From positions 16,085,574 through 16,149,573 of the forward strand of contig NC_081543.1 of NCBI RefSeq assembly GCF_901000735.1: a DNA stretch of 64,000 nt. The letters run 5' to 3'. Both the position numbers and the translations under genes were made by a program. Below the pieces are notes generated by a model that did not search any database, was not told the origin of the DNA, and worked only from the letters and a program-made list of their open reading frames with translations. Position 1 is the stretch's first letter, and each line of letters begins with the position of its first letter. This stretch comes from Corylus avellana (taxonomy: Eukaryota; Streptophyta; Magnoliopsida; Fagales; Betulaceae). Below, piece by piece: positions 11,276-21,416 of the stretch.

Positions 11276-12256
11276 AGATCATCCGACGCTGTGTCCCTGA
11301 GAGTGAATTTTCCAGCATTCTCACATTTTTGTCATTCTCTAGCTTGTGGAGGACATTTCAGTGCCAAGAAGACAGCAGTTAAGGTTCTCCAATGTGGATT
11401 CACATGGCCCACCTTGTTCAAGGATGCCTATGAATTTTGCCGAGCTTGTGAAAGATGTCAACGCCTAGGAGCTATGTCTTGAAGGGACATGATGCCATTG
11501 AGCCCCATCCTCATTGTCTAGATTTTTGATGTCTGGGATATCGACTTCATGGGACCCTTCCCTCCGTCTTGTGGATATGAGTACATTTTGGTAGGAGTAG
11601 ATTATGTCTCTAAGTGGGTAGAAGCCATTGCCACCAAGACCAATGATCACAAGGTCGTGGTGAAGTTCCTCCAATCCAACATTTTCAGCAGATTTGGTAC
11701 TCCTCTGGCCATCATCAGTGATGGAGGTAGACACTTTTGCAATCATTTTTTCAAAACCTTGCTTCTCAAGTACTCCGTCACACATAAGGTAGCCACTCCT
11801 TACCATCCTCAAACAATTGGCCAAGTGGAAGTTTCTAACTTGGAGATTAAGCATATTTTGGAGAAGACGGTCAGGCCAGACCGCAAGGATTGGTCCTTGC
11901 GCCTCAATGATGCATTATGGGCCTTCCGCACAGCTTACAAAACTCCCATTGGAATGTCTCCCTATAGACTGGTGTATGGCAAGGCATGCCACCTCCCTAT
12001 GGAATTAGAACACAAGGCTCTGTGGGCAATTAAGCAATTCAATTTCGACATGCAAGTAGCCGGCCCCCACCAAAAACTTCAGTTGACAGAGTTGGAGGAG
12101 CTGCGACAAGATGCATATGATAGTGCTCACCTTTATAAGGAGCGTACTAAGGCTTTTCATGATAAACATATCTTGCCCAAGACATTTGTGCCGGACCAGA
12201 AAGTATGGCTCTTCAATTCCAAACCCGCCACAGATGAGGATAGGATGCTCGGCTGA
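11276..12256 (+). pseudogene. E4 integrase
   Basis: Integrase joins the cDNA to the chromosome. An N-terminal zinc-binding region (GGHFSAKKTAVKVL, then CRACERC) lies in a shifted frame at 11267-11482. The catalytic core starts near 11530: Asp in [10 protein letters not shown], Asp in IISDGGRHF, Glu in [11 protein letters not shown], so all three catalytic acids are present. The C-terminal region follows ([20 protein letters not shown]). Stops near 11480 and 11519 and the frameshift near 11330 inactivate it. Confidence 0.88.
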
Positions 12257-12567
12257 GTACAATCGAAGGTGAGATGGTGATAAAATTCTCGGACCAGGCC
12301 TTCATACGCAACGGGGCTGACGGCCTGAAAAAGCGCTGTGAGGCCACGACGTTTGCATTCCTTGACTGCCCACTTGGTGGCTTGGAGGCTTTTGAAAACT
12401 GTGTCAATGGCAAACGACGTCTCCAAGATGAGCTTTCTTTGCTTCCCACGGCGTGGTGAAGGCGGGGTAGAGGCCTCGGAGGTGGTATCCCAAGCGGGGG
12501 AAGACCGAAAGGTGGAGGCGGTGGCTGGAAGCATGCTGCTGCTTGGTTGAGGTGTTTCGTCGAACAC
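12157..12567 (-). pseudogene. E4 antisense ORF, 'putative plant transposon protein'-like
   Basis: It runs opposite to gag-pol and overlaps the integrase end. The protein contains LQATKWAVKECKRRGLTALF and AYEGLVREFYHHL, homologous to the larger ORF of E1 at 21417-22372 (LKATQWAVAKFKRRGLKKLF, AYRKLVIEFYAKL). I associate this with the plant-transposon domain PF20167, of unknown activity. It is much shorter than the E1 version and probably truncated. Extra ORFs are known in plant Ty3 elements; this one is antisense. Confidence 0.65.
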
Positions 12568-12599
12568 CTGGTGGGTACCTCAAAAGGGAAGTGGTAGAG

Positions 12600-13889
12600 A
12601 ACTACTCTACACGACTGCCCAACCCCCTGCAAAAGGAAAGAAAGCCAGCACAGAGGCAGTCCGTGTGTGGAGAGGCACCCAAGGACTGCGTTTTACAAGA
12701 AAAAAATTGAGGGGGAAAATGGGCACGGAGGACTTTGGGGAACGTGGAATGGGGGAGAGAGAAGAGTGGACAGGGAGGGAGAAAGAAGGTTGGGGAGGTG
12801 TGGGCATACATGTTAGTTCTGAGCATGCAATTAATTTTCCTGTTGTGATTTGAAATTCATTGATGGGCCTAATATGACAAGCACATGATCACTTGATTAA
12901 GGAATTCAAATTGTGTTACTTTCATTGGCAGCATGAGATATTACTTGTTTCAATTTGATTTTCACAAGCACACTAGCATATAGTCTGTGGGGCATAAAAT
13001 CTAGAATCAATGATGTCTGGCTTTAATATTTGGAATGTAGCTGGGCAACTTATCGGGCAAATGACCTTGGCATAAATTCAAAACCAAAAAAAAAAAAATG
13101 ATGATCATTTGAAACTTTCCACCGAGTAACCGGACCTCTTGCCTCATTAAGCAGTGAGTGTTCGCATCAAAAAGTGAGAAGTTTGGTTTGATTGTATAAA
13201 AAAATAAAAATAAAATAAAAAACTAGCTTAGCTTTGTAGCCTTTTTGACCCGAGTTAGTTAGTCCTTAGGGGTGTCTTTACACCTAATGCCCTAAAACCG
13301 TCTAGTTTGGGAGTCATTGGCCTAACTCTCGATACATGGGTCAATCAGAAAGCTTAAGGGAGCTAAGTGCTAGAAAATAATAATAATAATAATAATAATA
13401 AAAATAAATAAATAAATGGGAATTTTTGCCTTGGTTGTTTTATCCGATGGGGAGTCTAATCAATTTTGATTATTGATCCATACATGATTGCGATTAGTTT
13501 TGAAATCCCATGACTATGTGTTGAGTCCACATACACTAGTTGAATCCTGTAATATCTCATAATTGCCATGATTGGAGTTAATTTGTAATTTCCTGAAATT
13601 GTGAAGATGGTGTTTGTTTTATTAAGCCTGTTAATGAATGAGAACCATGATGGTCATGATATTGCATTCTTGGGAACTACATGGTTGAAAAATGTTTGTG
13701 GGTATCATTTCTGGAAAACTCTCACGAGACTTCACTCATCCTCTAGCGAACTCCTAGGGGTTTAAAAGGCTTGTTGCATACGCTAAATGCAACCGTACAT
13801 CCCATGAAAGATGGATTTATCTTTTTATTTTTCACTTTATTTTCTGTTTTGTATTGCTAAAGGACTAGCAATATGTAAGTTGGGGGGTG
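12600..13889 (+). other. E4 3' non-coding region with conserved block and polypurine tract
   Basis: No gene. It contains two blocks shared with E1, E2 and E3: about 13115-13370 (including GGTGTCTTTACACCTAATGC and GATACATGGGTCAATCAGAA) and about 13735-13825 (CGAACTCCTAGGGGTTTAAA). A short (AAT)n run lies near 13377. The polypurine tract GTTGGGGGGTG (13879-13889) abuts the 3' LTR. Confidence 0.75.
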
Positions 13890-15156
13890 TGATAAGCACC
13901 GAATGTTGCACATTCAAGCCCCTTAATTTACATATGTTAATTCCTTAGCATTATTATTTGTTTGATTTTGTTTTGTTTTTGTGTTTCAGGTTTTATTTGA
14001 CAAACCATTGGAAATTGGGCTTAAAAGGGCAAAAAGCTGGACATTCTAGATCTAGGATCGAGCATAGCCCTTCTTGAGATCGAGCGCACCTGCGATCAAG
14101 CGTCTGCGGCCAAGGATCGAGCACATGCCTGCGCTCGTGCGCACAATAGCTAAGCTTGAGCACACTGCGCTCGAGCGCACACAGGCGTGTATTGCACGGC
14201 AGCAATCCTTTTTCAGCGTGGATTTGGTTTTCAGTCTCCCAATTGGACTGGGAGACTGACCTCCGATTTTCTCAGGGTTTCTAGGGTTTTTAGGGTTCTC
14301 CTAATCCTATAAATAGGGCTCAAAACATTGTAAACAGACACACCTCTTTCTAGAGTTAAAATTTCAATAAATTGTCTGTGGAGCTTAGAAGATCATGAGC
14401 GGCTAAACCAATTGTGGGGTATTGATGTAACCCTTTCCAAGCAGAATGATTTGATTGTATTTAATTTCTAGTTTTTCAATATATGCATATTGATTGTATA
14501 ACTCTGAGGATTGCTACAATTGATTTATGCTCTTCATATTAAATGCAATTGTTCTTAAATTCCAACTCAATATTAGTAAAATTCTTATCTTGTCCTAGAA
14601 ATTATTTTACTATTATTGAACTCAAATCATTCTTATTTTCTATGATTATAAGAATGATGGTTATACAATGGTTCTTAATCAACATGCAATCAATAGGGTT
14701 AGATAGACCATACCTAGGAAAAATAGATCGTACTACACCCTAGTTTAGTGTAATTTAGGTAGACTATCCGTACCAACCGAAGATGGATTTTGCTATTCCA
14801 TTGATTGTATGAAATTATTTTTTAGTCATGTGTTTACTTGTTTCAATTATAATATGCATAGAATGAATTGCTAGAATTAAATATGGTTAACCATTGATGT
14901 GCGGATCGTAGTGAAGTCAATACCATACTCTCTATTTCTCATAGATTTACTCTCTTTATTTTCATGCACTTTGAATTTACACAAACAAATCATTCTCTTT
15001 TGAATTAAGTTAATTTTAATCTTTCAAATTTTGATAATTAAACCCCTCCAGTCCTTGAGGTTTGACACCCTCAATATAGCCCTATCCTACAGGATTCGTC
15101 CTATTGCGAGTGGTAATTTTATAATTGATATTTTTGGTCACAAAACTACCACATCA
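13890..15156 (+). repeat. E4 3' LTR
   Basis: About 1.27 kb, TGATAAGCACC to CCACATCA. It has the GATCGAGCG array (about 14056-14180) and a TATAAATA box near 14308. Scattered substitutions and small indels against the 5' LTR show that E4 is not a very recent insertion. Confidence 0.88.
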
Positions 15157-15269
15157 CTGACGCCCCAGAAGTTAATGTGCATTGGTTTCGCCCGGAAGCG
15201 AATTTACCCCCCGTGCCCTTTGGTCCCGAGATTCTTATAGATGATGATACCGATGAATCCCATACCTAA
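15157..15269 (+). pseudogene. E0 antisense gene, last part of exon 3
   Basis: Continues the frame broken by E4. APEVNVHWFRPEANLPPVPF and a Glu/Asp-rich tail end at TAA 15267-15269. The frame continuity across the E4 target duplication shows the gene was still collinear when E4 inserted. Confidence 0.7.
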
Positions 15270-15679
15270 ACATTTTGTTTTGTTTTGTATAAGGATTTTT
15301 GCTCCTTACTTATTTGAACTGTTGTTGGTCTTCTTGGTATTTTTTCTTTGAATGCATATCTGAACTGTTGAATGCATATTCTGATGTTTTGATGTTTCCG
15401 CAAACCTTTAAATGCCCTTGTTATTATAATTTGGTTTTGGTGGCCGGGTGTCCTACCCCCCATGGCCGAGGATTGGAATGTATTGTGATCCTCGGTCATT
15501 AAGTACCCTGTTAGTCTTTTGGTATTTGTCGTTTCAAGTTTTGAAGTTTATCATTATTGCAGGCGCGGCCTCCGATGGCGGGACACGTGGTGCGTCGCCG
15601 TTTGAGTTTCCTAGGTGATTCTGCGCGGGAATCTCCTTGCATTTAAAGGTGACCTTTCGTTTCTCAAGGGTTTATGCAC

Positions 15680-15687
15680 TATAAATA
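15680..15687 (+). promoter_or_regulatory. TATA box of the second E0 antisense gene
   Basis: TATAAATA in CACTATAAATACCCC, 67 bp before ATG 15754. A pyrimidine-rich leader (CTTCTTTTTCTTCAATTCC) follows. This looks like an ordinary plant pol II promoter inside the retroelement. Confidence 0.5.
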
Positions 15688-15753
15688 CCCCTTGGGGTAG
15701 AAAGAATTTTTCATTCAACTAGCTGTGCTTCTTTTTCTTCAATTCCTTTCCTC

Positions 15754-16240
15754 ATGGCTTCTGTTTACTCATCTGGGAGTTTGGTGGAGACAGAGTCATC
15801 GGCTGCTTCCACCTCCCCTTTGTTTCGTGGGAGTGTTGCGTCTTTATCTCATCCATCAACTGAACGGCCTTATTCTTGTGCTCCTGGCAATTTCGAGGTA
15901 GAAATTGCTGAATTACGCTTGCTGTTGGAGGCACGGGAGCAGTGTTTGGTGTAACGTTCCAACCAGTTGGCGAAGTTGACGGCCAACGTCGAGGTGAAGG
16001 ATTATCAGTAGCCTGGAAAGACCGGTAGCTGGAGTCACGAGATTGACGGATTGCGGATCTTGAGGCTTATCTCGTCAATATTCACGAGAAAAGATGGGAG
16101 AAAGCCTCCAATTTTTATTCTACCACCCGGCTATTTTTGAAGGAGGAAGAGAAGTGTCGGAGACTTCGCAGGAAATACCGGCTCTGGAAGGCTAGGGCTC
16201 TTGAGAAAGATGGCTCACCGAGCGAGGGCCACCGTCGGTA
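15754..16240 (+). pseudogene. Second E0 antisense gene, small coiled-coil protein
   Basis: Starts MASVYSSGSLVETESSAAST, then a Ser-rich segment, then a helical stretch EVEIAELRLLLEAREQC. The open frame stops at TAA 15952-15954; coding-like sequence continues beyond (IADLEAYLVNIHEKRWEKAS, then FLKEEEKCRRLRRKYRLW) to TAG 16238, with at least one more stop and frame change. I do not recognise the family. The Glu/Lys/Leu-rich helices resemble the exon 3 coiled coil of the neighbouring gene, so the two may derive from one gene or act together. Confidence 0.45.
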
Positions 16241-16629
16241 GCCTTTGATATAAATGGCAATGGCCCTTCCAGGGCTTTAATTTTCTTGTTTATCATATTC
16301 CTAAATGATTGCTCAAATGTGATTTGTACAACGTCATTTTGGACGTAGAGTACCAGATCGAGCCTAGATGTGATATCTTCGGCGTAGTTAGATAAACAGG
16401 GGTCTATTGTAACTTGACATTTCTTGTAATTGATCTGACTTGATCCATTGTAATTGAATCTTCTTGTGATGTAAAGTCTTAAATGAAATGGTTACCTTTG
16501 ACTCCTTTGCTGTATTATGTCTTTTGGCTTTGTTTGCTTGTTGTGTCGTGTTTGAAAATCTCATGTTTGATGAATCCTTGGTCTTTCTGGTAAGGGCCCA
16601 GTCGGGTTAAGGTCTTACCCCCCGGTTCC

Positions 16630-16783
16630 CGGAGTGGGGATTACTCCCTAGTTTCCGAGATGGGAGATTTTTTTTGATGAGGGTTTACTCCCTAGTTCCC
16701 GAGGTGGGAGATTTTTTTTGCTGAGGGTTTACTCCCTAGTTCCCAAGGTGGGAGATTTTTTTTGCTGAGAGTTTACTCCCTAG
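16630..16783. repeat. Tandem repeat in the E0 leader
   Basis: About four units of roughly 45-50 bp built on TACTCCCTAGTTCCCGAGG and TGGGAGATTTTTTTT, next to the E0 primer site. In minus-strand terms this is the start of the untranslated leader. Confidence 0.75.
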
Positions 16784-16801
16784 TTCCCACAGACAGCGCC
16801 A
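16784..16801 (-). other. E0 primer binding site
   Basis: On the minus strand TGGCGCTGTCTGTGGGAA, three bases inside the right LTR. It starts TGGCGC, as expected against a tRNA ending GCGCCA. I cannot name the tRNA with confidence. It is the main sign of E0's minus orientation. Confidence 0.6.
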
Positions 16802-16804
16802 AAC

Positions 16805-17040
16805 TGTTGAAGCAGTTTTCGGCACAATGAACCTAGGGGAATTTGGGTTTTTGAGCTACGCCTCTCGTGATTCGTCTTTCTGTAAGTCTTGTGGCAAATC
16901 TGCAAAATCACAGCACACGTTAAGAGGATACGCCGGGTGTTGGCCGACGGTTCCTCCTCCGATGCTTAAGTCAATATGTGTATATGTCTAGTAAGCAAAT
17001 TTGTGGTCCCTCAAACATTCGAAGTGAGGCCTTTTATAGT
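16805..17040 (-). repeat. E0 right LTR (5' LTR), inner part
   Basis: TGTTGAAGCAG onward, matching 1644-1879. It is cut at CCTTTTATAGT by E1; the rest of the LTR lies at 37214-37843. Confidence 0.85.
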
Positions 17041-17251
17041 TGTTGTGCCTAAATAATACCTAAATTAATAGATAATATTTAGTACGTTTTAACTCACAAG
17101 TGCACAAGATCAAAACAATAGTATAGTGTAGTAAGTACGAGGTCGATCCCACAAGGATTGTGATTTTGTTTAGAATTAATTAAAAATATCAACTTGTCAT
17201 TGAATTGATATTGTGAACAAGAAATAAAAAGATCTAAAGATAAATGAAAAG

Positions 17252-18590
17252 TGATAAGTGCCAAATATTGTATATTTGGACCCCTTTATTTACATTAGTT
17301 AATCCTTTAGCTGTGTCGTTATTTAATATTTTGTGTTAGTTTTGTGTTTTTAGTATTTTGTAGGTCATTGAAGAAAAACTGCAGCTTTAAAGGGAAAAAT
17401 GCAAAGTTTGGAAGAAAGAATACTTTGAGAAGACCTAGATGATGTGGTTAAGTTCAACCAAATCCAAGGAAAAGGTTAAATCAGATTAAAGATCAGATTG
17501 GATAAGATTTCGGATCAGATTCAAATTCAGATTTTGTACACGTCTCAGTATTTTGACTGTAACTTTCTTCTCAAATATCGGATTGAAGTGATTCAAATGG
17601 CATTGGAAAGCTAAGTCAAAATTATACAATTCGTTGTGAAATAAGATTTTCCTAATTCGTAGAGTTACTATGTCAAAATCGCCCCGCAATTAAGAGACAC
17701 AAATTTGGACGAATCCTATTCCGATTTGAGACTTCTATTTTGACTGGGAGACAGACCTCCGAATTATCTAGGTTTACTTGGGCTTCTAGGACTTCCCTAA
17801 GCCTATAAAGAGACTTCTTTGCATTCAAGAAAAGATACACAATCCCAAAGAGCAAAATTCTTTTGTTTAGTTTTTCTTTAGGTTTAGGTTTAGGTTTAGA
17901 TTTTATTTTTATGTGGAGCTAAATTCCCAACTAAGGTTGGGGATGAAGCCTCACCGATGAAGAACAACATCACTTTTATGTAAGTTTTTATTATTCTAAT
18001 TTTATTGGGTTTTTTATTTCAATTGTTTTACTTTTAATCAATTGTATGGATTGATTCTTGGATATCTCTTGTGATTCAAGGATACATGTGATGATTTGAG
18101 ATAATTTCATATGATTGATTGCTTGGCTTTTAACTCATAAAAATTGGATATCCCTTGTGATTTGTTCTACGGATACATCTGGTGTTTCAATTGAATTTGG
18201 ATTCCTTTTGTGATTTGGTCAATGAATGGATACATGGGATGGTTTGATTAATTCTTTGAAGCATAGTAAAATATATCTGTGATTTAATTTGTGAGAACTT
18301 CGGATTAATATTGATGAACATAAAGTATGTTGTTATGATTTGGTGAGTGTGAATTCCCAAACCTTAGTACCTTTATCCTTAGATTTACTTATTTTATTTA
18401 GTTTATGTTTATCATTTAATTTTTAAAACTCAAAAATCAAAACCCTTTTGGAACTAGATTAGGATTTAATTAGTTTAGATATAAATTGCTCTTTCAAAAA
18501 TACAATTTTCTGTGGGATCGACCTCGCACTTGCAATCCATTAAACTACAATTGATTCGTGCACTTGCGAGTTAAATAAATTTGCACAACA
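17252..18590 (+). mobile_element. Solo LTR inserted in the E1 left LTR
   Basis: 1339 bp, TGATAAGTGCC to GCACAACA, target-site duplication AAAAG (17247-17251, 18591-18595). No internal region is left, so it arose by LTR-LTR recombination. It has the TGATAAG start of the Athila-like LTRs here, a TATA-like CCTATAAAGAG near 17805, and repeated GGATAYCYCTTGTGATT phrases at about 18060-18240. Upstream of the TATA it shares a block with the E2 LTR instead of the GATCGA array. Confidence 0.88.
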
Positions 18591-19417
18591 AAAAGGTATA
18601 GGCAAGGCTTTGATATCCACCACTAATCATACTTAGATAATATAACAATATGGCAATGTTTTGATCATGTTATGTATATCTAATGTTTGTCAACCTAAGG
18701 GCATGACTTATACTCCTTAGACTATAGATTTCCCTAAGCAACGAGTTAGGCATGGCGTATACTCTAACTCTTTTCTTTTCTAAGGGATTTAGCATGGTAT
18801 ATACTAAGTTGTTCCTTAGGAAAGCATATACTCTATGGAAATCGACAAACACATGAGGCCTAGGGCATGGCATATACTCCCGGTTCCCCATGTTGATTAA
18901 CCCAAGAATCGCGGTGTGGATTCTTTTTTTACTTCTATTAAACCCAGGACTCGGCCATCCAAATTGATTTAATTAACTAGTCCATACCACATGCATATGT
19001 TGATCAGGCACACACATATGGGGAATTCATGCAAGTAGGTGTTAATCAAGTTAAATAGCACAACAAGATCATTACAAGGGCGCCAATATTGAAATATTAA
19101 CTAAACATAACTAGGGCTTCAATCAAGCCCTACTAATTAAATTAGCTACACATAAAATTGATGTTAACCATCTTCATAAAGAAAAGAAAATAAAGGAAAA
19201 GAATAAACCCGAGACTTGAACTAAAAGAGCTCCTATTCTTCTCTTTACAAAGTATATCTATTCTAGAGGCTTAAGGGTCTATTTATAGGCGTTAGAAGCC
19301 CTTGACAAAGTAGTAAACCTAGGGATTTCGTAGGGTTTCAAAACCTATTACAATTGGGAGTTGGAAAACCCTAATATGGAAAGAAAGACATTCTGGCCGC
19401 CAATTTATGTGTCTCTT

Positions 19418-19570
19418 GCGCACGGGTGTGATTGATTGCAACCCGTGTGCGCTCGATCACAGGTCTGCGATTGATCCTTCTTCTGTCCTGCGCTCGATCG
19501 CTCTTGGCCTGATTTGTTTTTAATCTTCTCGGGTTCTGCGCTCGATCACAGGTACCCTGTGATCGATCAC
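19418..19570. repeat. GCGATCGATCGCA-type array in the E1 left LTR
   Basis: Repeated GTGCGCTCGATCACAGG, CTGCGCTCGATCGC and GATCGATC phrases upstream (minus strand) of the LTR TATA box. The matching array in the right LTR is at 36863-37017. Confidence 0.75.
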
Positions 19571-19765
19571 AGTGGCAGAGAGCTCCCAATTTTCCCATCT
19601 TCTTCTCTTTGAGCCCAAATCATCTAGATTTACTTCATTTTCTTCCCAAAGCCTACAAAAGTATGAAAAACACAAAAAAGAATTAAAATAACCTAATTAA
19701 TCAAAACCAAAGGATTAAAACATGCAAGTTAAGGGCTGAAAATATGAATATTTTAGCACTTATCA

Positions 19766-21180
19766 CACCTCAATCTTACATATTGCTAGTCCCTTAGCAG
19801 TACAAAACTAAAAACAAGAATGGAAAAACAGAAAACAAAAAGATAAATCCATCTTTTGTGGGATGTACGATTGCATTTAGCATATGCAATAAGCCTTTTA
19901 AACCCCTAGGAATTCCCTAGTGGACAAGTGAAGTCTCGTGAGGGTTTTCCAGAAATGTTACCCATAAACATCATGCACAGTTCATGTTATCCCAAAAATT
20001 AAAGTATCACTTCAAGATCATGATTTCATTCATTAGCAAGTTTAAAAAGATGAACTCCATCTTCACAATGAATTGGAATCTCGAAGTGCAATTACTTACA
20101 AAGGACATTCTAAAACATCACAAGTTTGAAAACAGTGTACAGTGAATTAGCACAAAATTATGAGGCTTCCAAGTCTTTCCAATGTGTAATGTCTCCATGT
20201 CTCAAAACTCACTGAAATTCCTATTAGAATGACACAATGGCATATTTCTTTTTTTTTCTGTTTTTTTTTTTTTTTTTGGTCAGGTTGTGCAATGTTGGTT
20301 CCTTTAAGCTTTCTAATTGACCCTTGTAGCGAGTGTTAAGTCAATGACTCCCAAACCAGATGGTTTTAGGGCATTAGGTGTAGGGATACCCCTAAGGACC
20401 TACTAACTCGAGTCAAAAAGGCTACAAAACCAACTAACCGTGACATTGATCTAATCAACATTTTTCACCTTTTGACATGAACACTCAATGCTTTGAGGTA
20501 AGAGGTCCAGTTACTCAGTGAAAAGCCATCAATGATCATTTATTTCACATCTTTTTTTTTTTAATCACTATATAAGCTATAGTGTCATCTAATAAGTCAT
20601 CTAATAAGTCATCCAATTTCATCCAAGATGCAGAAACACGCATATCAGACCTTATGTCATACCTTACAGATTATGTGCTAATGTGCTTGTGTGATTAGAT
20701 CAAACATGTGATTTTTCAACTATCTTAAACAAGTAACCAAACTAACAGATTCGCTTATCAGATCATGTGTTCAAAATTTTAAGCTCACCGATGAATTCAA
20801 GCCACAATTCTTTTAGATCAACTTAAAATTTTAGAGCAAACATGAGCATGCATAATTTTTTTTTTTTTTTTTTTCAAATAAACAAACAAACAAAACAAAT
20901 AACTTGAAATTGGGACAAAGTGTGTGAACAATCATATGTGCCCATACCCCCAAACTTAAATGACACATTGTCCCCAATGTGTCTAAGTAAAGGAAAGAAT
21001 GTACCCGAAAGCTGGTCGATATTTTGGAAAGCATGGCTCATAGCACACCCCCAAACTTGAAGTGATGCACACCTGTCCCTGCAAAATAAGAAAACACACA
21101 AACAAGTAAAAAGGAAAAAAACTAAAACTAAATAAAAATGGAACTGAAAACACATTAAACAAAAGAAAAGGATAAACGAT
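19766..21180 (-). other. E1 3' non-coding region with conserved block
   Basis: No gene. Next to the LTR is an imperfect polypurine tract (minus strand ATTGAGGTG). Blocks at about 19845-19935 and 20287-20525 match the pre-LTR blocks of E4 and E2. Poly-T tracts lie at 20247-20278. Short AAACAAACAAAC stretches follow. Confidence 0.7.
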
Positions 21181-21225
21181 GGGGTGCCTCCCATGAGCGC
21201 TAAGTTTTACGTCTTCAGCCACACA
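21080..21225. repeat. Direct repeat flanking the E1 extra ORF, left copy
   Basis: An A-rich stretch followed by GGGGTGCCTCCCATGAGCGC and TACGTCTTCAGCCACAC. The same arrangement recurs at 22985-23130, so the ORF and its upstream region sit between two direct repeats about 1.9 kb apart. Confidence 0.7.
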
Positions 21226-21416
21226 ATGGTCCCCTCTTAGTGCTGTCCAGAAGTAGATGCTCCAGATGGTGGTGGCAAACGGCTAAGGATGGACTACATC
21301 AATTCTTCCAAGGCAGCTAATCGTTGATCCATCAATGCTTTATCTTCCCGAGCCTCCTTTCTTTGATCAGCCAGCTCTCTCCGAAGGCCTGCCATCTCTT
21401 CACTAAGGGAGCGGTA

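Larger units (their letters stand above)
5299..15156 (+). mobile_element. E4: Athila-like Ty3/gypsy retrotransposon
   Basis: 9.86 kb, ends TGAAAAGCGCC and CCACATCA, with target-site duplication CTGAT (5294-5298) against CTGAC (15157-15161). The E0 coding frame reads straight through the empty site (VDAGHELIPD, then APEVNVHWFRPE), which confirms the borders. Order: LTR, tRNA-Asp primer site, leader, gag, protease, RT, RNase H, integrase, antisense ORF, conserved non-coding block, polypurine tract, LTR. The protease-RT-integrase sequence and the tRNA-Asp primer fit the Athila group. All coding regions are decayed. Confidence 0.9.
17041..19765 (-). repeat. E1 left LTR (3' LTR), holding a solo LTR
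   Basis: Pairs with 35831-37208. The solo LTR at 17252-18590 interrupts it. A minus-strand TATAAATA lies at 19280-19287 with a GATCGA array upstream at 19418-19570. Five spaced copies of a motif like GCATGGCGTATACTC lie in 18690-18890. Confidence 0.85.

Noticed and set aside
12607..12853. ORFs in GA/CT-rich DNA downstream of E4 integrase
   Set aside because: Purine-biased composition keeps frames open on both strands; there is no homology between frames of related elements.
18670..18891. ORF MGNREYMPCPRPHVF, repeated in three LTRs
   Set aside because: It recurs only because the E1-type LTRs are copies, lies across the tandem motif region, and varies with the DNA repeat rather than as a protein.
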